A stretch of 64,000 nt of DNA, taken from NCBI RefSeq assembly GCF_900167905.1, contig NZ_FUYZ01000012.1, positions 1-64,000 of the forward strand, read 5' to 3'. The stretch's first letter is position 1; each line of letters begins with the position of its first letter. The position numbers and the translations under genes were made by a program. This document shows positions 33,860 through 43,742 of this stretch, piece after piece. The notes under the pieces are model-generated. The model was not told where the DNA came from. It ran no database searches and saw only the letters and a list, made by a program, of their open reading frames with translations. Origin of the DNA: Soonwooa buanensis. Its GTDB lineage: Bacteria; Bacteroidota; Bacteroidia; Flavobacteriales; Weeksellaceae.

Positions 33860-36800
33860 TTAAGGTTGATCTTGCGTACGTTCCTCTTTTTTAATTAAAA
33901 GACTTTTGTGTAAACTTTTATATCTGAAGTAAGAAACAATTGACAAGGTCGCCATAAATAACAATCCTAAATATACCCAAAGCGGAACCGGAATTGGATC
34001 TCCTTTAGCATAAGAGTGAAGTCCTGTCAGATAGTAATTAACACCGAAATAAGTCATTACCATAGAACAGAATGCAATCATTGTCATTACATGGAAAATG
34101 TGTCTTCCACGAAGTCCAGGTACCAATCTCATGTGCAATACAAAGGCATAAACCATAATCGAGATGAAAGCCCAAGTTTCTTTCGGATCCCAGCTCCAAT
34201 AACGTCCCCAACTTTCGTTAGCCCAAATACCACCCATAAAATTACCAACTGTAAGAGCAACAAGACCAATACTTAAAGACATTTCGCTAACGATAGCTAA
34301 TTCTTTTAAAGTTGTATCATTATGTTTTTTGAAAACTGTTGGCGATGCAATAATGTAGAAAATCAAAGAGATTACGGCAATCAACATCGATAATGAGAAG
34401 AAACCATAACTCGATGCAATAATCGCAACGTGAACAATTAACCAATAAGATTTAAGAACTGGTACAAGTGGTGTAATCTGAGGATCCAAAGCTGCACCAC
34501 CGTGCGCAAATCCCATCATAACAACCGCAACCAAGAATCCTGCTGCAGGAATTAATGCATTCGAATTTCGGTACAATGCGAAACCAGCCGAGATACCAAC
34601 CCACGAGATGAAGATAATCGCTTCGTAACCATTACTCCAAGGGGCGTGACCCGAGATATACCATCTTGCAATTAATCCTAAAAAGTGGAATAAATAACCA
34701 ACTGCTCCTAGGTAAATTAATCCTTTAACGATTTTGTTTAAAACCTTGCTTGGTCTGAATAATTCAATAAAAGCAAAAATCAACAATACACTACCTAAAA
34801 TTGTATAGAAAATCAACAACTTAAAGTTGATATCTAATTTATTTAAAAGAACTTCTAATTCAATTTTCGCATCTGGCGGAATCACTTGTTTTCCCCATTT
34901 GTGTTGATAAGCTTCAACTTTTGCTAACTCTTCATCTGCTTTTTTCCAATTTCCGTTTTGTGTTGCAAGAAGAACACTGGACAGATATGGACCAAGAACA
35001 TCTTGTGCGTTTTTATCCATTTCGAAGTCCGCTGTCATCACCGAATTCCAAGTGTGGTTAGCGTCATTCTGAACAGGAACTGCACGGAAATATTGATAAG
35101 ACATTAAGGCATTAAGAACCTGAACTTTATCGTTTAGTTTAATAACCGCTTCATCGAATTTTGTCTTTTCAACTGGCTTTTTACGGAATGCTGCATTATA
35201 TTCGTCTTCCAAAACGAAACGAAGATTTCCGTTCTTATCAGCTGGGAATAATTTTACTAAACTTGTAAAACTATCATCATTAGCTTTAGTAATTTTTGCT
35301 AAATCTCTACCAACTTTTCCTCGAGTTTCGATTTTAATAATATTAACCTGAGCCCAAAACATTGGATCGATTGTCGCTGCCAAAAACCATTGGTTAGCAT
35401 CCAAATGTTGGAAGTGATCGCGACTAGTCAATTTATGCAAAATGTCGATCGCCTGTGTGTTAGCCGGTTGTATACGACCTTCATAACTTTGCACCAACAT
35501 ATGCCCAAACTTCTCCGCATGTTCCTTATCAATCTGAATATTCTTCACCAAATCATCTGCAGAAATGGTATTCATTTTAGACGTTGGCGCAGGATTATTA
35601 GTTTTAGGCGCTGACACATTATCTTTGCTACCATCCGATGTCGAATGGGTTTCAATTTTTTGTGCATTAAGTCCTAAACTTAAAAACAATAATAAAGCAC
35701 CGGCTACTTTAGCTTTTTTCTTGCTGACATCTTTCAGCATTTTGTTAAGATTCCAGAATCTAGAACCTTTCCAGAACATTGTTACAAACATCCCTACGAA
35801 CAAAAATCCGTAACCGATATAAGAGATTAACGTCCCCCAATAATCGTGGTTAACAGACAAAATAGTCCCTTTTCTATCTGGGTCAAAACTCGCTTGGAAA
35901 AATCTGTAACCTTTATGATTAAGAACGTGGTTCATATAGATTTTATACGGTGTTTGTTTACCTTCGTCAATAATTTGTACATGAGATTCATATGCCGATG
36001 GCGACGAACTTCCTGGATAAGTTTCCATCACGAATTTATCAAGTTTTAAAGCAAAAGGTGTGTTATAGACTTTTGGACCGAAGCCAATCATCACATTCAT
36101 ACCATCTAATTGGATTTGCTTATATGCATTAGGGTTTCCTTTTTCAACAGAAAGATCAACCATCATTTTAGACTTTGGACCTTTTACCTCGACAGTTAAT
36201 TGATCTGGTACATCTTTATCTTTTTGTTTATCACCTTCGTAAGCTTTCAAACTTCCTTTTTTAAGACCTTCTGGCACAACCAATTTTAGATCATTAATAG
36301 AGTAAAGACTTCTCAAAACCAAAGGTTGAAATTTATCTTTAGTCGTTGTCCCAGTTGCTTGCGTCGCCATCGTCATAAACTGCGCATCAACTGGCGTTTT
36401 AATAAACAATGAATCTTTTTCTTGTCTGAATTCTACAGCACCTTCAATGGCATTTCTGTTAAAACTCACCAAAGTCCCATTAATGTTTTGAACATCGCCT
36501 GGCGCCAAGTAGATATTTTGTCTTCCTCCTTTTTCGTTGGTAGAAACAAGGTGTAGATATTCTTTACCATTCGGGTTAACGACCATGCTGTCCATCTTCC
36601 GTTGCATGTAGTTAACCGCTTTCACTTCCAGTTGTTTTTCGTGGAAGTTGTATTTTGCGTTCATTTTGTAATGAAGCGGCGACATAAGATACGGAATATC
36701 AGGATAATGCAGCTCTTCTCCTTTTTCTTCAACCTTAACTTTTAAAAAGGTTTTATCAGTAACAATCTCGTTATTGGTTTCACCTTCGCGGATGTGCATC

Positions 36801-37108
36801 ACCCCTTCGAAACTGATGTATCGCGTAATAGCACCACCAATAAAAATTAAAATAAATGCCAAGTGAAACATTAGAACAGGCCACTTTTCTCTTCTCAGAA
36901 GTCGATATCTACCAATATTCCCAATAAAATTAAGAATCAGTAAAAACATAATCGCTTCAAACCATTTGGCCTCATAGATTAGAGCCTTTGCGGTTGGCGT
37001 TCCGTAGTCATTTTCTACAAAAGTAGCGACAGCCATTGCGATAGCGTATAACAATAGCAAAGTCGCCATAGTACGCGTCGAAATCAGAATATCCTGAATT
37101 TTTTTCAT
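33860..37108 (-). CDS. ccsBA: Fused cytochrome c biogenesis protein CcsB-CcsA (ResB/ResC)
   Basis: System II cytochrome c synthase in one chain of 1,082 residues. The N-terminal part (about 1-470) is ResB/CcsB-like with four membrane segments around a large periplasmic domain. A periplasmic segment follows (about 475-750). The C-terminal part (about 770-1065) is CcsA, with the haem-handling tryptophan-rich motif WGRYWSWDPKETWAF. It attaches haem to apocytochrome CXXCH motifs on the periplasmic side. Such fusions are normal in Bacteroidetes. A -7 box (TATTTTTG, minus, 37182-37189) lies about 73 bp upstream. Confidence 0.93.
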   Translation of the reverse strand: MKKIQDILISTRTMATLLLLYAIAMAVATFVENDYGTPTAKALIYEAKWFEAIMFLLILNFIGNIGRYRLLRREKWPVLMFHLAFILIFIGGAITRYISFEGVMHIREGETNNEIVTDKTFLKVKVEEKGEELHYPDIPYLMSPLHYKMNAKYNFHEKQLEVKAVNYMQRKMDSMVVNPNGKEYLHLVSTNEKGGRQNIYLAPGDVQNINGTLVSFNRNAIEGAVEFRQEKDSLFIKTPVDAQFMTMATQATGTTTKDKFQPLVLRSLYSINDLKLVVPEGLKKGSLKAYEGDKQKDKDVPDQLTVEVKGPKSKMMVDLSVEKGNPNAYKQIQLDGMNVMIGFGPKVYNTPFALKLDKFVMETYPGSSSPSAYESHVQIIDEGKQTPYKIYMNHVLNHKGYRFFQASFDPDRKGTILSVNHDYWGTLISYIGYGFLFVGMFVTMFWKGSRFWNLNKMLKDVSKKKAKVAGALLLFLSLGLNAQKIETHSTSDGSKDNVSAPKTNNPAPTSKMNTISADDLVKNIQIDKEHAEKFGHMLVQSYEGRIQPANTQAIDILHKLTSRDHFQHLDANQWFLAATIDPMFWAQVNIIKIETRGKVGRDLAKITKANDDSFTSLVKLFPADKNGNLRFVLEDEYNAAFRKKPVEKTKFDEAVIKLNDKVQVLNALMSYQYFRAVPVQNDANHTWNSVMTADFEMDKNAQDVLGPYLSSVLLATQNGNWKKADEELAKVEAYQHKWGKQVIPPDAKIELEVLLNKLDINFKLLIFYTILGSVLLIFAFIELFRPSKVLNKIVKGLIYLGAVGYLFHFLGLIARWYISGHAPWSNGYEAIIFISWVGISAGFALYRNSNALIPAAGFLVAVVMMGFAHGGAALDPQITPLVPVLKSYWLIVHVAIIASSYGFFSLSMLIAVISLIFYIIASPTVFKKHNDTTLKELAIVSEMSLSIGLVALTVGNFMGGIWANESWGRYWSWDPKETWAFISIMVYAFVLHMRLVPGLRGRHIFHVMTMIAFCSMVMTYFGVNYYLTGLHSYAKGDPIPVPLWVYLGLLFMATLSIVSYFRYKSLHKSLLIKKEERTQDQP

Positions 37109-37558
37109 AGTAATTCTATATAAACGATGATCCTAAATCCAGTAAAAACACACTTAAAAATAGCCTAGATTCAGTCGAATGCAAAAATAGTGATGTTATT
37201 TAGATTAAATACATAAAATCAGGCATTAATGACAATTCTCATAATCGATTTTGACTATTATTTGACTAAAATTTGATTAGTTAAACTAATAATTTAGCAC
37301 TAAAATTCACTTTCCGAATTGTTATTAAATATTTACTCACTTTTTTATGTTATTCAATCTTAAAAATCAGATATAAATTCATTTTCAAAATTTTTATTTT
37401 TATTAAATCTAAATAACATTACGATTCAAAATTATTTTTAAATCTAAATACATCATAGCCTCAATTATTTACACCAGAATCGATAAGAAAGCCCTATATT
37501 TAACTTCAAAATTCATTTAAAAAAGATTAAATTTGCACGGAATTGACCGTATTTATCA
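37109..37558. promoter_or_regulatory. 450-bp AT-rich divergent intergenic region (ccsBA / ftsK)
   Basis: No gene is seen. A minus-strand TATTTTTG at 37182-37189 suits ccsBA, and a plus-strand TAAATTTG at 37528-37535 ends 23 bp before the ftsK ATG. The middle is very AT-rich, with no clear inverted repeat. Confidence 0.5.
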
Positions 37559-40054
37559 ATGGAAAAAAGCAAAACAACGAACACAAACGACCAAACAAAA
37601 ATCCTTCCCAAATCCCGCATCGTTACAGGTATTTTACTATTTTGTATCGCTGGGATGATGACCATCGCTTTCGTCTCCTACCTTATGAACTGGAAAGCAG
37701 ACCAGTCGCAAGCTGGCACAATGGGCGATCGACACATCAAATCTTCTAATGTTTTAGGAAAAATAGGCGATTGGCTGGGTAATCTTTTCATCTTCGATAG
37801 TATTGGCGTTGCTGCTTTTATTATTCCGTTTTTGTTGATGGTTTTCGGATTTATCATCCTTAAGAAAAACTACTTCAAACCTTGGAAAACCATTTCGCAC
37901 AGTTTATTTTTCATCTGTTGGTTGCCTATTTTCCTAGGCGCTGTGACCAAAGGCGATGGCGTATGGAGCGGTGTGTACGGATACCAAATCATGGATTATC
38001 TTAAAGCCTATGTCGGATCGGTTGGACTGTGGCTTATCATATTAGTAAGCATATTGCTTTATTTTGTTTTAGAATTTAATTTAAGACCAAGTAGCATCAG
38101 GAATAAATTCAATGAGATTAATGACAATACCATTGGAAAACTAAAAGAAATGATGCCAAAATCGGAGGAAAATTTCGAAGCAGATGAGGAACTAGAAGAT
38201 GAACTTGAGAAACATCACGAAGAAGTTGCATCTGAGAAAACCGAAATCCCAACAGAACTTCCAAAAATAAAAGTGACGGAAGATATTCAACCGATTGCAA
38301 CACCAAACAAAACAACTTTTGAAAGCATTGAAACGCCACCTGTAATGCCTGAGAAAGATTTAGAAGCCGTCTCTATTAAATTGGATAATGATTTCACCGC
38401 ACCTCCAGTTGTAGAAAAACCAGTTACTACAACTCAAAACATTACTTCAAACACAGAAGATATTGCGTTTAATATCGAAGTTAATCAAGAAGAACAACTT
38501 GACCCTACCGAAGTTAAATCTCAAGAATTGGTGAAAGAATATGGTTTGTACGATCATAGATTGGAGTTAGCGAAATTCCAAATGCCAAGTTTTGATTTAT
38601 TAAAAGATTACGGAAACGAAGAAATTACCATTAACAAAGACGAATTAGAAGAAAATAAAAATAAAATTGTTGGACTTCTTAAGAATTTTAATGTTGGAAT
38701 TTCTGAAATTAAAGCAACGATTGGTCCAACCGTTACACTTTACGAAATTGTCCCAGAAGCGGGAATTCGTGTAGCACAAATTAAAAAACTACAAGACGAT
38801 ATTGCGCTTAATCTTTCGGCTTTAGGAATCCGTATTATCGCGCCAATGCCAGGAAAAGGAACCATAGGAATCGAAGTTCCGAGAAAAAATCCAACGATGG
38901 TATCGATGCGCTCTGTGATTGCATCTAATAAATTCCAAACTTCGGATATGGATCTTCCTGTAGTATTTGGTAAGACCATTTCCAACGAGATTTTCATGGC
39001 GGATTTAGCGAAAATGCCGCACTTATTGATGGCTGGTGCTACTGGTCAAGGTAAGTCTGTTGGTATCAACGCCATCTTGACTTCCCTACTCTATAAAAAA
39101 CATCCAAGCGAACTTAAGTTTGTAATGGTTGACCCGAAAAAAGTAGAATTATCACTTTATTCTAAAATTGAAAGACATTATTTAGCAAAACTTCCAGATG
39201 CGGAAGATGCGATTATCACGGACAATAACAAGGTCATTAACACGCTTAATTCACTTTGTATAGAGATGGATAACCGTTACGAATTGCTAAAAAATGCATT
39301 TTGTAAAAACTTAAAAGAATACAATAAAAAATTCACAGAACGAAAATTAAACCCTGAAAACGGACATCGTTATTTACCTTATATTGTTTTGGTTGTGGAC
39401 GAATTCGCGGATTTGATTATGACAGCTGGTAAAGAAGTTGAAGTCCCGATTGCACGTCTTGCACAGCTTGCCAGAGCGATTGGTATCCACTTGATTGTGG
39501 CGACGCAACGTCCGTCTGTTAATGTTATTACGGGTATGATTAAAGCCAACTTCCCTGCTCGTGTGGCTTTCCGTGTTATTCAAAATACCGATTCGCGTAC
39601 GATTTTGGACTCTACTGGTGCAGAACAATTAGTTGGTAAAGGGGATATGTTGTACTTTAATGGTAACGAACTTACTCGTCTACAATGTGCTTTTGTTGAT
39701 ACGCCAGAAGTTGAAAAAATTGCCGACTTCATCGGTGAGCAAAAGGCGTACTCTGATGCTTATATCCTTCCAGAATATAGTGGGGAAGAAACCTCTTCTG
39801 CATTCGGCAGTTTTGATCCGAATGAGAAAGATCAATTGTTTGAGGAAGCTGCTAAAATTATTGTGTCGTCACAGCAAGGTTCGACTTCGATGCTACAACG
39901 CCATCTAAAGCTAGGCTATAACAGAGCTGGAAGAATCATAGATCAATTGGAAGCTTCGGGTATTATTGGAGGCTTTAATGGTGCAAAAGCACGAGAAGTT
40001 ATGATCCCTGATTTACAAAGTCTCGAACAGTTTTTAGACAACTTAAAGAAATAA
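37559..40054 (+). CDS. ftsK: DNA translocase FtsK/SpoIIIE
   Basis: An ATP-driven double-strand DNA pump that clears chromosomes at the division septum. The 831 residues have four N-terminal membrane helices (about 22-175), a Glu/Pro-rich linker (about 190-330), the RecA-like motor with Walker A GATGQGKS and Walker B VLVVDEFADLI, and the C-terminal winged-helix gamma domain (about 765-830, QRHLKLGYNRAGRI) that reads orientation sequences. Domain order is complete. Start ATG 37559. Confidence 0.97.
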   Translation: MEKSKTTNTNDQTKILPKSRIVTGILLFCIAGMMTIAFVSYLMNWKADQSQAGTMGDRHIKSSNVLGKIGDWLGNLFIFDSIGVAAFIIPFLLMVFGFIILKKNYFKPWKTISHSLFFICWLPIFLGAVTKGDGVWSGVYGYQIMDYLKAYVGSVGLWLIILVSILLYFVLEFNLRPSSIRNKFNEINDNTIGKLKEMMPKSEENFEADEELEDELEKHHEEVASEKTEIPTELPKIKVTEDIQPIATPNKTTFESIETPPVMPEKDLEAVSIKLDNDFTAPPVVEKPVTTTQNITSNTEDIAFNIEVNQEEQLDPTEVKSQELVKEYGLYDHRLELAKFQMPSFDLLKDYGNEEITINKDELEENKNKIVGLLKNFNVGISEIKATIGPTVTLYEIVPEAGIRVAQIKKLQDDIALNLSALGIRIIAPMPGKGTIGIEVPRKNPTMVSMRSVIASNKFQTSDMDLPVVFGKTISNEIFMADLAKMPHLLMAGATGQGKSVGINAILTSLLYKKHPSELKFVMVDPKKVELSLYSKIERHYLAKLPDAEDAIITDNNKVINTLNSLCIEMDNRYELLKNAFCKNLKEYNKKFTERKLNPENGHRYLPYIVLVVDEFADLIMTAGKEVEVPIARLAQLARAIGIHLIVATQRPSVNVITGMIKANFPARVAFRVIQNTDSRTILDSTGAEQLVGKGDMLYFNGNELTRLQCAFVDTPEVEKIADFIGEQKAYSDAYILPEYSGEETSSAFGSFDPNEKDQLFEEAAKIIVSSQQGSTSMLQRHLKLGYNRAGRIIDQLEASGIIGGFNGAKAREVMIPDLQSLEQFLDNLKK

Positions 40055-40088
40055 AAAACTCGGCATTCACTGAATGCCGAGTTTTTTT
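40054..40088 (+). terminator. ftsK terminator
   Basis: Stem AACTCGGCATTCA (40057-40069) and TGAATGCCGAGTT (40071-40083), running into seven T. It immediately follows the ftsK stop. Confidence 0.9.
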
Positions 40089-40109
40089 ATTTTACACTAA
40101 AACTTTTCT

Positions 40110-40463
40110 CTATTTCGTTTCAAAAAAAGCTCTTAAATTCTCCAAATTCTTTTTGTCGCTACCCGCAAAAATTTCTTTATCAGTGATAAATACTGGACGT
40201 TTCAGAAAACTGTAATGATCGAGAATCAAATCTTTGAAATCTTTTTCTCCTAAGGTCTTTACATCAATTTCTCGCGCCTTAATTTGCGTTGACTTTTTAC
40301 TAAACAAAGCTTCATAAGATTTCGTCAAATTATACATTTCTGCCAATTCTTCTTTTGTAACTGGCGCTGATTTTATTTCACGAAGTTCCCAATCTGACAA
40401 ATCAAATTCTGCCATTATCTTTTTGCAAGTTCCACAAGTTTTAAGATAAAATACTTTTTTCAT
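40110..40463 (-). CDS. ArsC/Spx-like thioredoxin-fold protein
   Basis: A 117-residue thioredoxin-fold protein of the ArsC family with the redox pair CGTC near residue 10 (KTCGTCKK). It has the usual helix after it and the C-terminal FITDKEIFAGSD strand-turn. Without arsenic genes nearby, an arsenate reductase role is not secure; Spx- or MgsR-like regulatory or general disulfide roles are equally possible. ATG 40463 is preferred to a TTG at 40469. It is followed 10 bp upstream on the strand by a LolA-like gene. Confidence 0.8.
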   Translation of the reverse strand: MKKVFYLKTCGTCKKIMAEFDLSDWELREIKSAPVTKEELAEMYNLTKSYEALFSKKSTQIKAREIDVKTLGEKDFKDLILDHYSFLKRPVFITDKEIFAGSDKKNLENLRAFFETK

Positions 40464-40479
40464 AATCAATTATGTTTAA

Positions 40480-41142
40480 TTAAAACTTAAAAGTATTTGC
40501 AGGAAATTCTTTATTCACTTCAATCTTAAAAATCGAAAGGACATAATCTCCATCTTTTTTAGGCGAGGAAGATTCGATGCGATGCGCCATCACAAGATTT
40601 CCAACTTTCTTGTATTCATCATAAGTTAAGGTCTCATCTTTCTTTATTTCTCTGTATAACATATAAGTTTTAACATCGAAATAATAAATCGTTTTGTTAA
40701 CGTTTTTGGTCAATTCAACCTTAAAATAACTATTATTTCCGATTTGTTCTTTTCCTAACAAATTGGCTTCAAAACCTTTATTTTCCCAATCGATAAAATC
40801 GTTATCAAAACTTTCTGGGACATAACTAGGATATTCCTGAATTTTGTTTTGAGCGTAATTCATCGCATAGCCTTTTTTACCATCATAACCTTCAACCGTC
40901 GTTTCCTTTTGATTAATCATAATCACGGTTTTTGTCAAATTAGGACGTTTTTGATAGATTTTAAAAGGATATTCGTCATTAACTCCCAAAGTCACGCGAC
41001 CTTGTAATAACACAGAATTCAAGAGTTTCCAGTTAGTTAAACCGCCCGAAAGCTCAATATTTTTGTCGATAATTTCTTTTGCTGTTTGTGCTTGAATAAA
41101 ACACGATAGAACCACACCAAATACTAATAGTAATCTCTTCAT
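40480..41142 (-). CDS. LolA-like outer-membrane lipoprotein-sorting protein
   Basis: A 220-residue exported protein (signal MKRLLLVFGVVLSCFIQAQ) whose beta-rich body (NLTKTVIMINQKETTVEGYDGKKG split by turns) resembles the LolA/LolB baseplate fold. It probably binds lipoproteins or acyl chains in the periplasm. A second LolA-like gene lies at 57411. ATG 41142 is preferred to a TTG at 41151. Confidence 0.7.
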   Translation of the reverse strand: MKRLLLVFGVVLSCFIQAQTAKEIIDKNIELSGGLTNWKLLNSVLLQGRVTLGVNDEYPFKIYQKRPNLTKTVIMINQKETTVEGYDGKKGYAMNYAQNKIQEYPSYVPESFDNDFIDWENKGFEANLLGKEQIGNNSYFKVELTKNVNKTIYYFDVKTYMLYREIKKDETLTYDEYKKVGNLVMAHRIESSSPKKDGDYVLSIFKIEVNKEFPANTFKF

Positions 41143-41210
41143 TAATTGCAATTAAGCTCCAAATATAAGTTTTTTAAAACGCTTTTTTCTTTTGAAAATT
41201 ATAAAAGATG

Positions 41211-41942
41211 TTAATTCTGACCAATAATCAGCTTTGCTTTTTCCAAATCTTCGGGTGTATCGATGCCAACGCCTACGAAATGGGTTTCTATCAATTTAAT
41301 TTTCATGCCATATTCCAAATAACGTATGCACTCTATTTTCTCGGAAATTTCTAATGGTTTCATTTCTAATTTTGAAAACTGCAACAAAGCTTCTTTTCTA
41401 AAAGCATAGACGCCAATATGCTTGTAATATTGAACATCAAAGCTTGTTTCACGATGAAATGGAATAACCGAACGGCTGAAATACAGGGCAAATCCATTGT
41501 TATCCGTAATCACTTTTACATTGTTAGGATTTTCGATTTCCGATTTTTCTTTGAGTTCAATTTTTAAAGATGCTAAAGATATTTCTTTATTGTCATCAGT
41601 TTTAAAAACGTCTATCAACTGTTGCAAAGGCTCCAATTTAAGGAAAGGTTCATCACCTTGAACATTAATAACAATGTCGCAATCGATATTTTGAACAGCT
41701 TCCGCAATTCTATCACTTCCTGTTTCGTGTTCGCCTGTCATAACAGCTTTCCCGCCGTTTTTTTCTATTTCATTGAAAATAATTTCGGAATCTGTTGCCA
41801 CAAAAACATCATCGAAAAGCCCTGTCGCCAAAACATTTTGATAAGTAGTTGTAATAATGGTTTTGTCACCCAAAATCTCCATTAATTTCGCAGGAAATCT
41901 AGTCGAATTATAACGTGCGGGAATAACTGCAATGATTTTCAT
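41211..41942 (-). CDS. kdsB: 3-deoxy-manno-octulosonate cytidylyltransferase (CMP-KDO synthetase)
   Basis: KdsB activates KDO with CTP for attachment to lipid A. The 243-residue nucleotidyltransferase begins [19 protein letters not shown], with the CTP-binding loop, ATDSE, GDEPF and the C-terminal [11 protein letters not shown]. Length is normal. It stands alone, separated from the next gene by a heptamer array. Confidence 0.95.
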   Translation of the reverse strand: MKIIAVIPARYNSTRFPAKLMEILGDKTIITTTYQNVLATGLFDDVFVATDSEIIFNEIEKNGGKAVMTGEHETGSDRIAEAVQNIDCDIVINVQGDEPFLKLEPLQQLIDVFKTDDNKEISLASLKIELKEKSEIENPNNVKVITDNNGFALYFSRSVIPFHRETSFDVQYYKHIGVYAFRKEALLQFSKLEMKPLEISEKIECIRYLEYGMKIKLIETHFVGVGIDTPEDLEKAKLIIGQN

Positions 41943-41950
41943 TTTTAAAA

Positions 41951-41978
41951 GTTATGAGTTATAAATTATGAGTTATGA
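41951..41978. repeat. Heptamer array, 3' side of the four-helix-bundle gene
   Basis: Four 7-bp units (GTTATGA, GTTATAA, ATTATGA, GTTATGA) lie directly after the kdsB start and end 2 bp before the stop codon of the next gene. Related to the array at 903-951. Confidence 0.8.
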
Positions 41979-41979
41979 G

Positions 41980-42342
41980 CTAATTTGAACCTATATTCTT
42001 TTTTGTTGTTACAATAATGCTTCGAATAATTTTCAACAATTCGGTTGCATCATTTATTAAAGAATCTCCTTCATCAGAACTAATAAAATTGGTTTCTTTT
42101 AATAATTGAAACCAATATATTGTTTCGTCACATTCTTTTTGTGCGATTGACAATTTATGAATGAAATCCATTTTACTTTGTGCATTCTGAGCTTCTCTTA
42201 CATTTGCACCAATTGAAGTTCCAGAGCGTAAAAACTGTTTTGATAAAACATATTCTTTTTTCTCAATTGAAAATATTTTGTAAAAATTTACAATCTTTAC
42301 AGCAAAATCAAAACTCTTTTTAACAACAATGCTTTCATTCAT
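41980..42342 (-). CDS. Four-helix-bundle protein (S23/IVS-like)
   Basis: A 120-residue helical protein of the S23-like family, of which members are encoded in 23S rRNA intervening sequences or scattered in genomes. Conserved parts visible are FDFAVKIVNFYK, QFLRSGTSIGANVREAQ, and SIAQKECDETIYWFQLLKE. The function is unknown; a homopentamer is typical. It lies between two heptamer arrays in inverted orientation, with its ATG made from a repeat unit. Confidence 0.85.
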   Translation of the reverse strand: MNESIVVKKSFDFAVKIVNFYKIFSIEKKEYVLSKQFLRSGTSIGANVREAQNAQSKMDFIHKLSIAQKECDETIYWFQLLKETNFISSDEGDSLINDATELLKIIRSIIVTTKKNIGSN

Positions 42343-42357
42343 AACTCATAATTCATC
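42337..42357. repeat. Heptamer array, 5' side of the four-helix-bundle gene
   Basis: Three units (ATTCATA, ACTCATA, ATTCATC) in the opposite orientation to those at 41951-41978. The start codon of the gene (42340-42342) lies inside the first unit. Confidence 0.75.
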
Positions 42358-42361
42358 ATTA

Positions 42362-43615
42362 TTAATTTAAAAAGTTTAAAGCTTTTTCCAATTTTGGAAG
42401 CATTTCTTTGATTTCGTCAACTGAAAGTCCACCAACTGATGCACGGAACCAAGGGTCAGTAACTGCGCATCCAAATGCCGAAAATGGTACAAATGCAACG
42501 CCGCCTTCACGAATTAAATAAAACACCAAATCCGAAGTTTTCTCGATAACATCGCCATTTGACATTTTTTTGCCGATATAATCCATCTTGATAGTTAAAT
42601 ACATCGCGCCCATCGGCTGAATGCTGTCAACATTCAATCCTTTTGATTTTAAACCTTGAATTCCGTCATGCAAAACCTTCAAACTGTTTTCTAATTCACC
42701 TTTAAAATGATTTACAAAACGATTTAATTCCGCCGTATTTTGATAATAATTTGCTGTTGCTTCCTGCTCTGGTTTTGGTGCCCAAGCTCCGATGTGCGTG
42801 TTTAGAGCTTTCATTTTTTCGATAATTTCTGAAGGTCCGAAACTCCAACCTACTCTAACGCCTGTTGCAGCAAGGCTTTTTGAAATTCCATCAACGAAAA
42901 TCGTGTATTTCTTTAATTCCGGAAACAAAGAAACTGGATTGAAATGCTCCTCACCGAAAGTTAAATTAGAATAAATTTGGTCGTACAACAAATACAAAGG
43001 TTTTTGGTCTGCAGAACGTTTTTTATTTTCTTCTAAAATCAATTCACAAATTCCGTACAGTTGGTCTTTTGTAAACATCGTCCCAGTCGGGTTTAGCGGC
43101 GAACACAACGAAATAAGAACCGCATCCGACACATGAGGTGCTATTTCTTCGGCCGTCGGTAAAAAGTTGTTTTCTGGCTTAGTTTCCACTTCGATTCCTT
43201 GTGCGGAAGTCAAATAAGTGTAATGGTTGTTATTCCACGATGGAACTGGATAAATTACCTTGTCACCTTCATCTACAATGGTTTTGTAAATAGCGTAAAT
43301 CAAAGGTCTTGCACCCGCTGTAATCAAAATATCTGCAGGCGAATAATCGAGATTCCAACGGCTTTTTAAATCCTCAGAAACGGCCTTTCTTAACGGTAAA
43401 ATTCCATTTGCTGGTGGATAATTGGTTTGATGATTTTTGTAAGCTTTTTCGATTTCCTCTTCTAATAAAGTAGGAATTGGATACAGTTGAGAATTCAAAT
43501 CACCAATGGTAAGGTTGGCAATTTGTGCTCCGTTTGCCTTCATATCGTTTACTTCATTTCCGATTTTTACGATTTCGGAACCGATAAGATTGGCTGCTAA
43601 TTTTGAAACTTTCAT
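42362..43615 (-). CDS. PLP-dependent aminotransferase (aspartate aminotransferase-like, class I/II)
   Basis: A 417-residue fold-type I transaminase. The family N-terminus (IANLTIGDLN), PLP-phosphate and ring contacts (AGARPLIYAIY, then CSPLNPTG near 165-175), and the PLP lysine in VDGISKSLAATGVRVGW are present. Aspartate or another amino acid donor cannot be decided. Monocistronic. Confidence 0.88.
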   Translation of the reverse strand: MKVSKLAANLIGSEIVKIGNEVNDMKANGAQIANLTIGDLNSQLYPIPTLLEEEIEKAYKNHQTNYPPANGILPLRKAVSEDLKSRWNLDYSPADILITAGARPLIYAIYKTIVDEGDKVIYPVPSWNNNHYTYLTSAQGIEVETKPENNFLPTAEEIAPHVSDAVLISLCSPLNPTGTMFTKDQLYGICELILEENKKRSADQKPLYLLYDQIYSNLTFGEEHFNPVSLFPELKKYTIFVDGISKSLAATGVRVGWSFGPSEIIEKMKALNTHIGAWAPKPEQEATANYYQNTAELNRFVNHFKGELENSLKVLHDGIQGLKSKGLNVDSIQPMGAMYLTIKMDYIGKKMSNGDVIEKTSDLVFYLIREGGVAFVPFSAFGCAVTDPWFRASVGGLSVDEIKEMLPKLEKALNFLN

Positions 43616-43706
43616 TTTCTTTTTTATAGATTTTATTTAGATTTTTTCCTTTTTATTAAACGAAAAACAAAAGGCTTATTATTTCCGTATAAATTTATTT
43701 TTAAAC

Positions 43707-43737
43707 AAAAAATTCGGGATGAATAAATCCCGAATTT
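43707..43737 (-). terminator. Terminator of the phosphosugar mutase gene
   Basis: Stem AAATTCGGGAT (43710-43720) and ATCCCGAATTT (43727-43737), with T tract on the minus strand, 6 bp past the stop. Confidence 0.85.
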
Positions 43738-43742
43738 AGATA

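Noticed and set aside
33860-37108. CcsB-CcsA fusion as an unusual gene
   Set aside because: Fused forms are known in Bacteroidetes and other groups and the haem motif is intact, so it is ordinary here.
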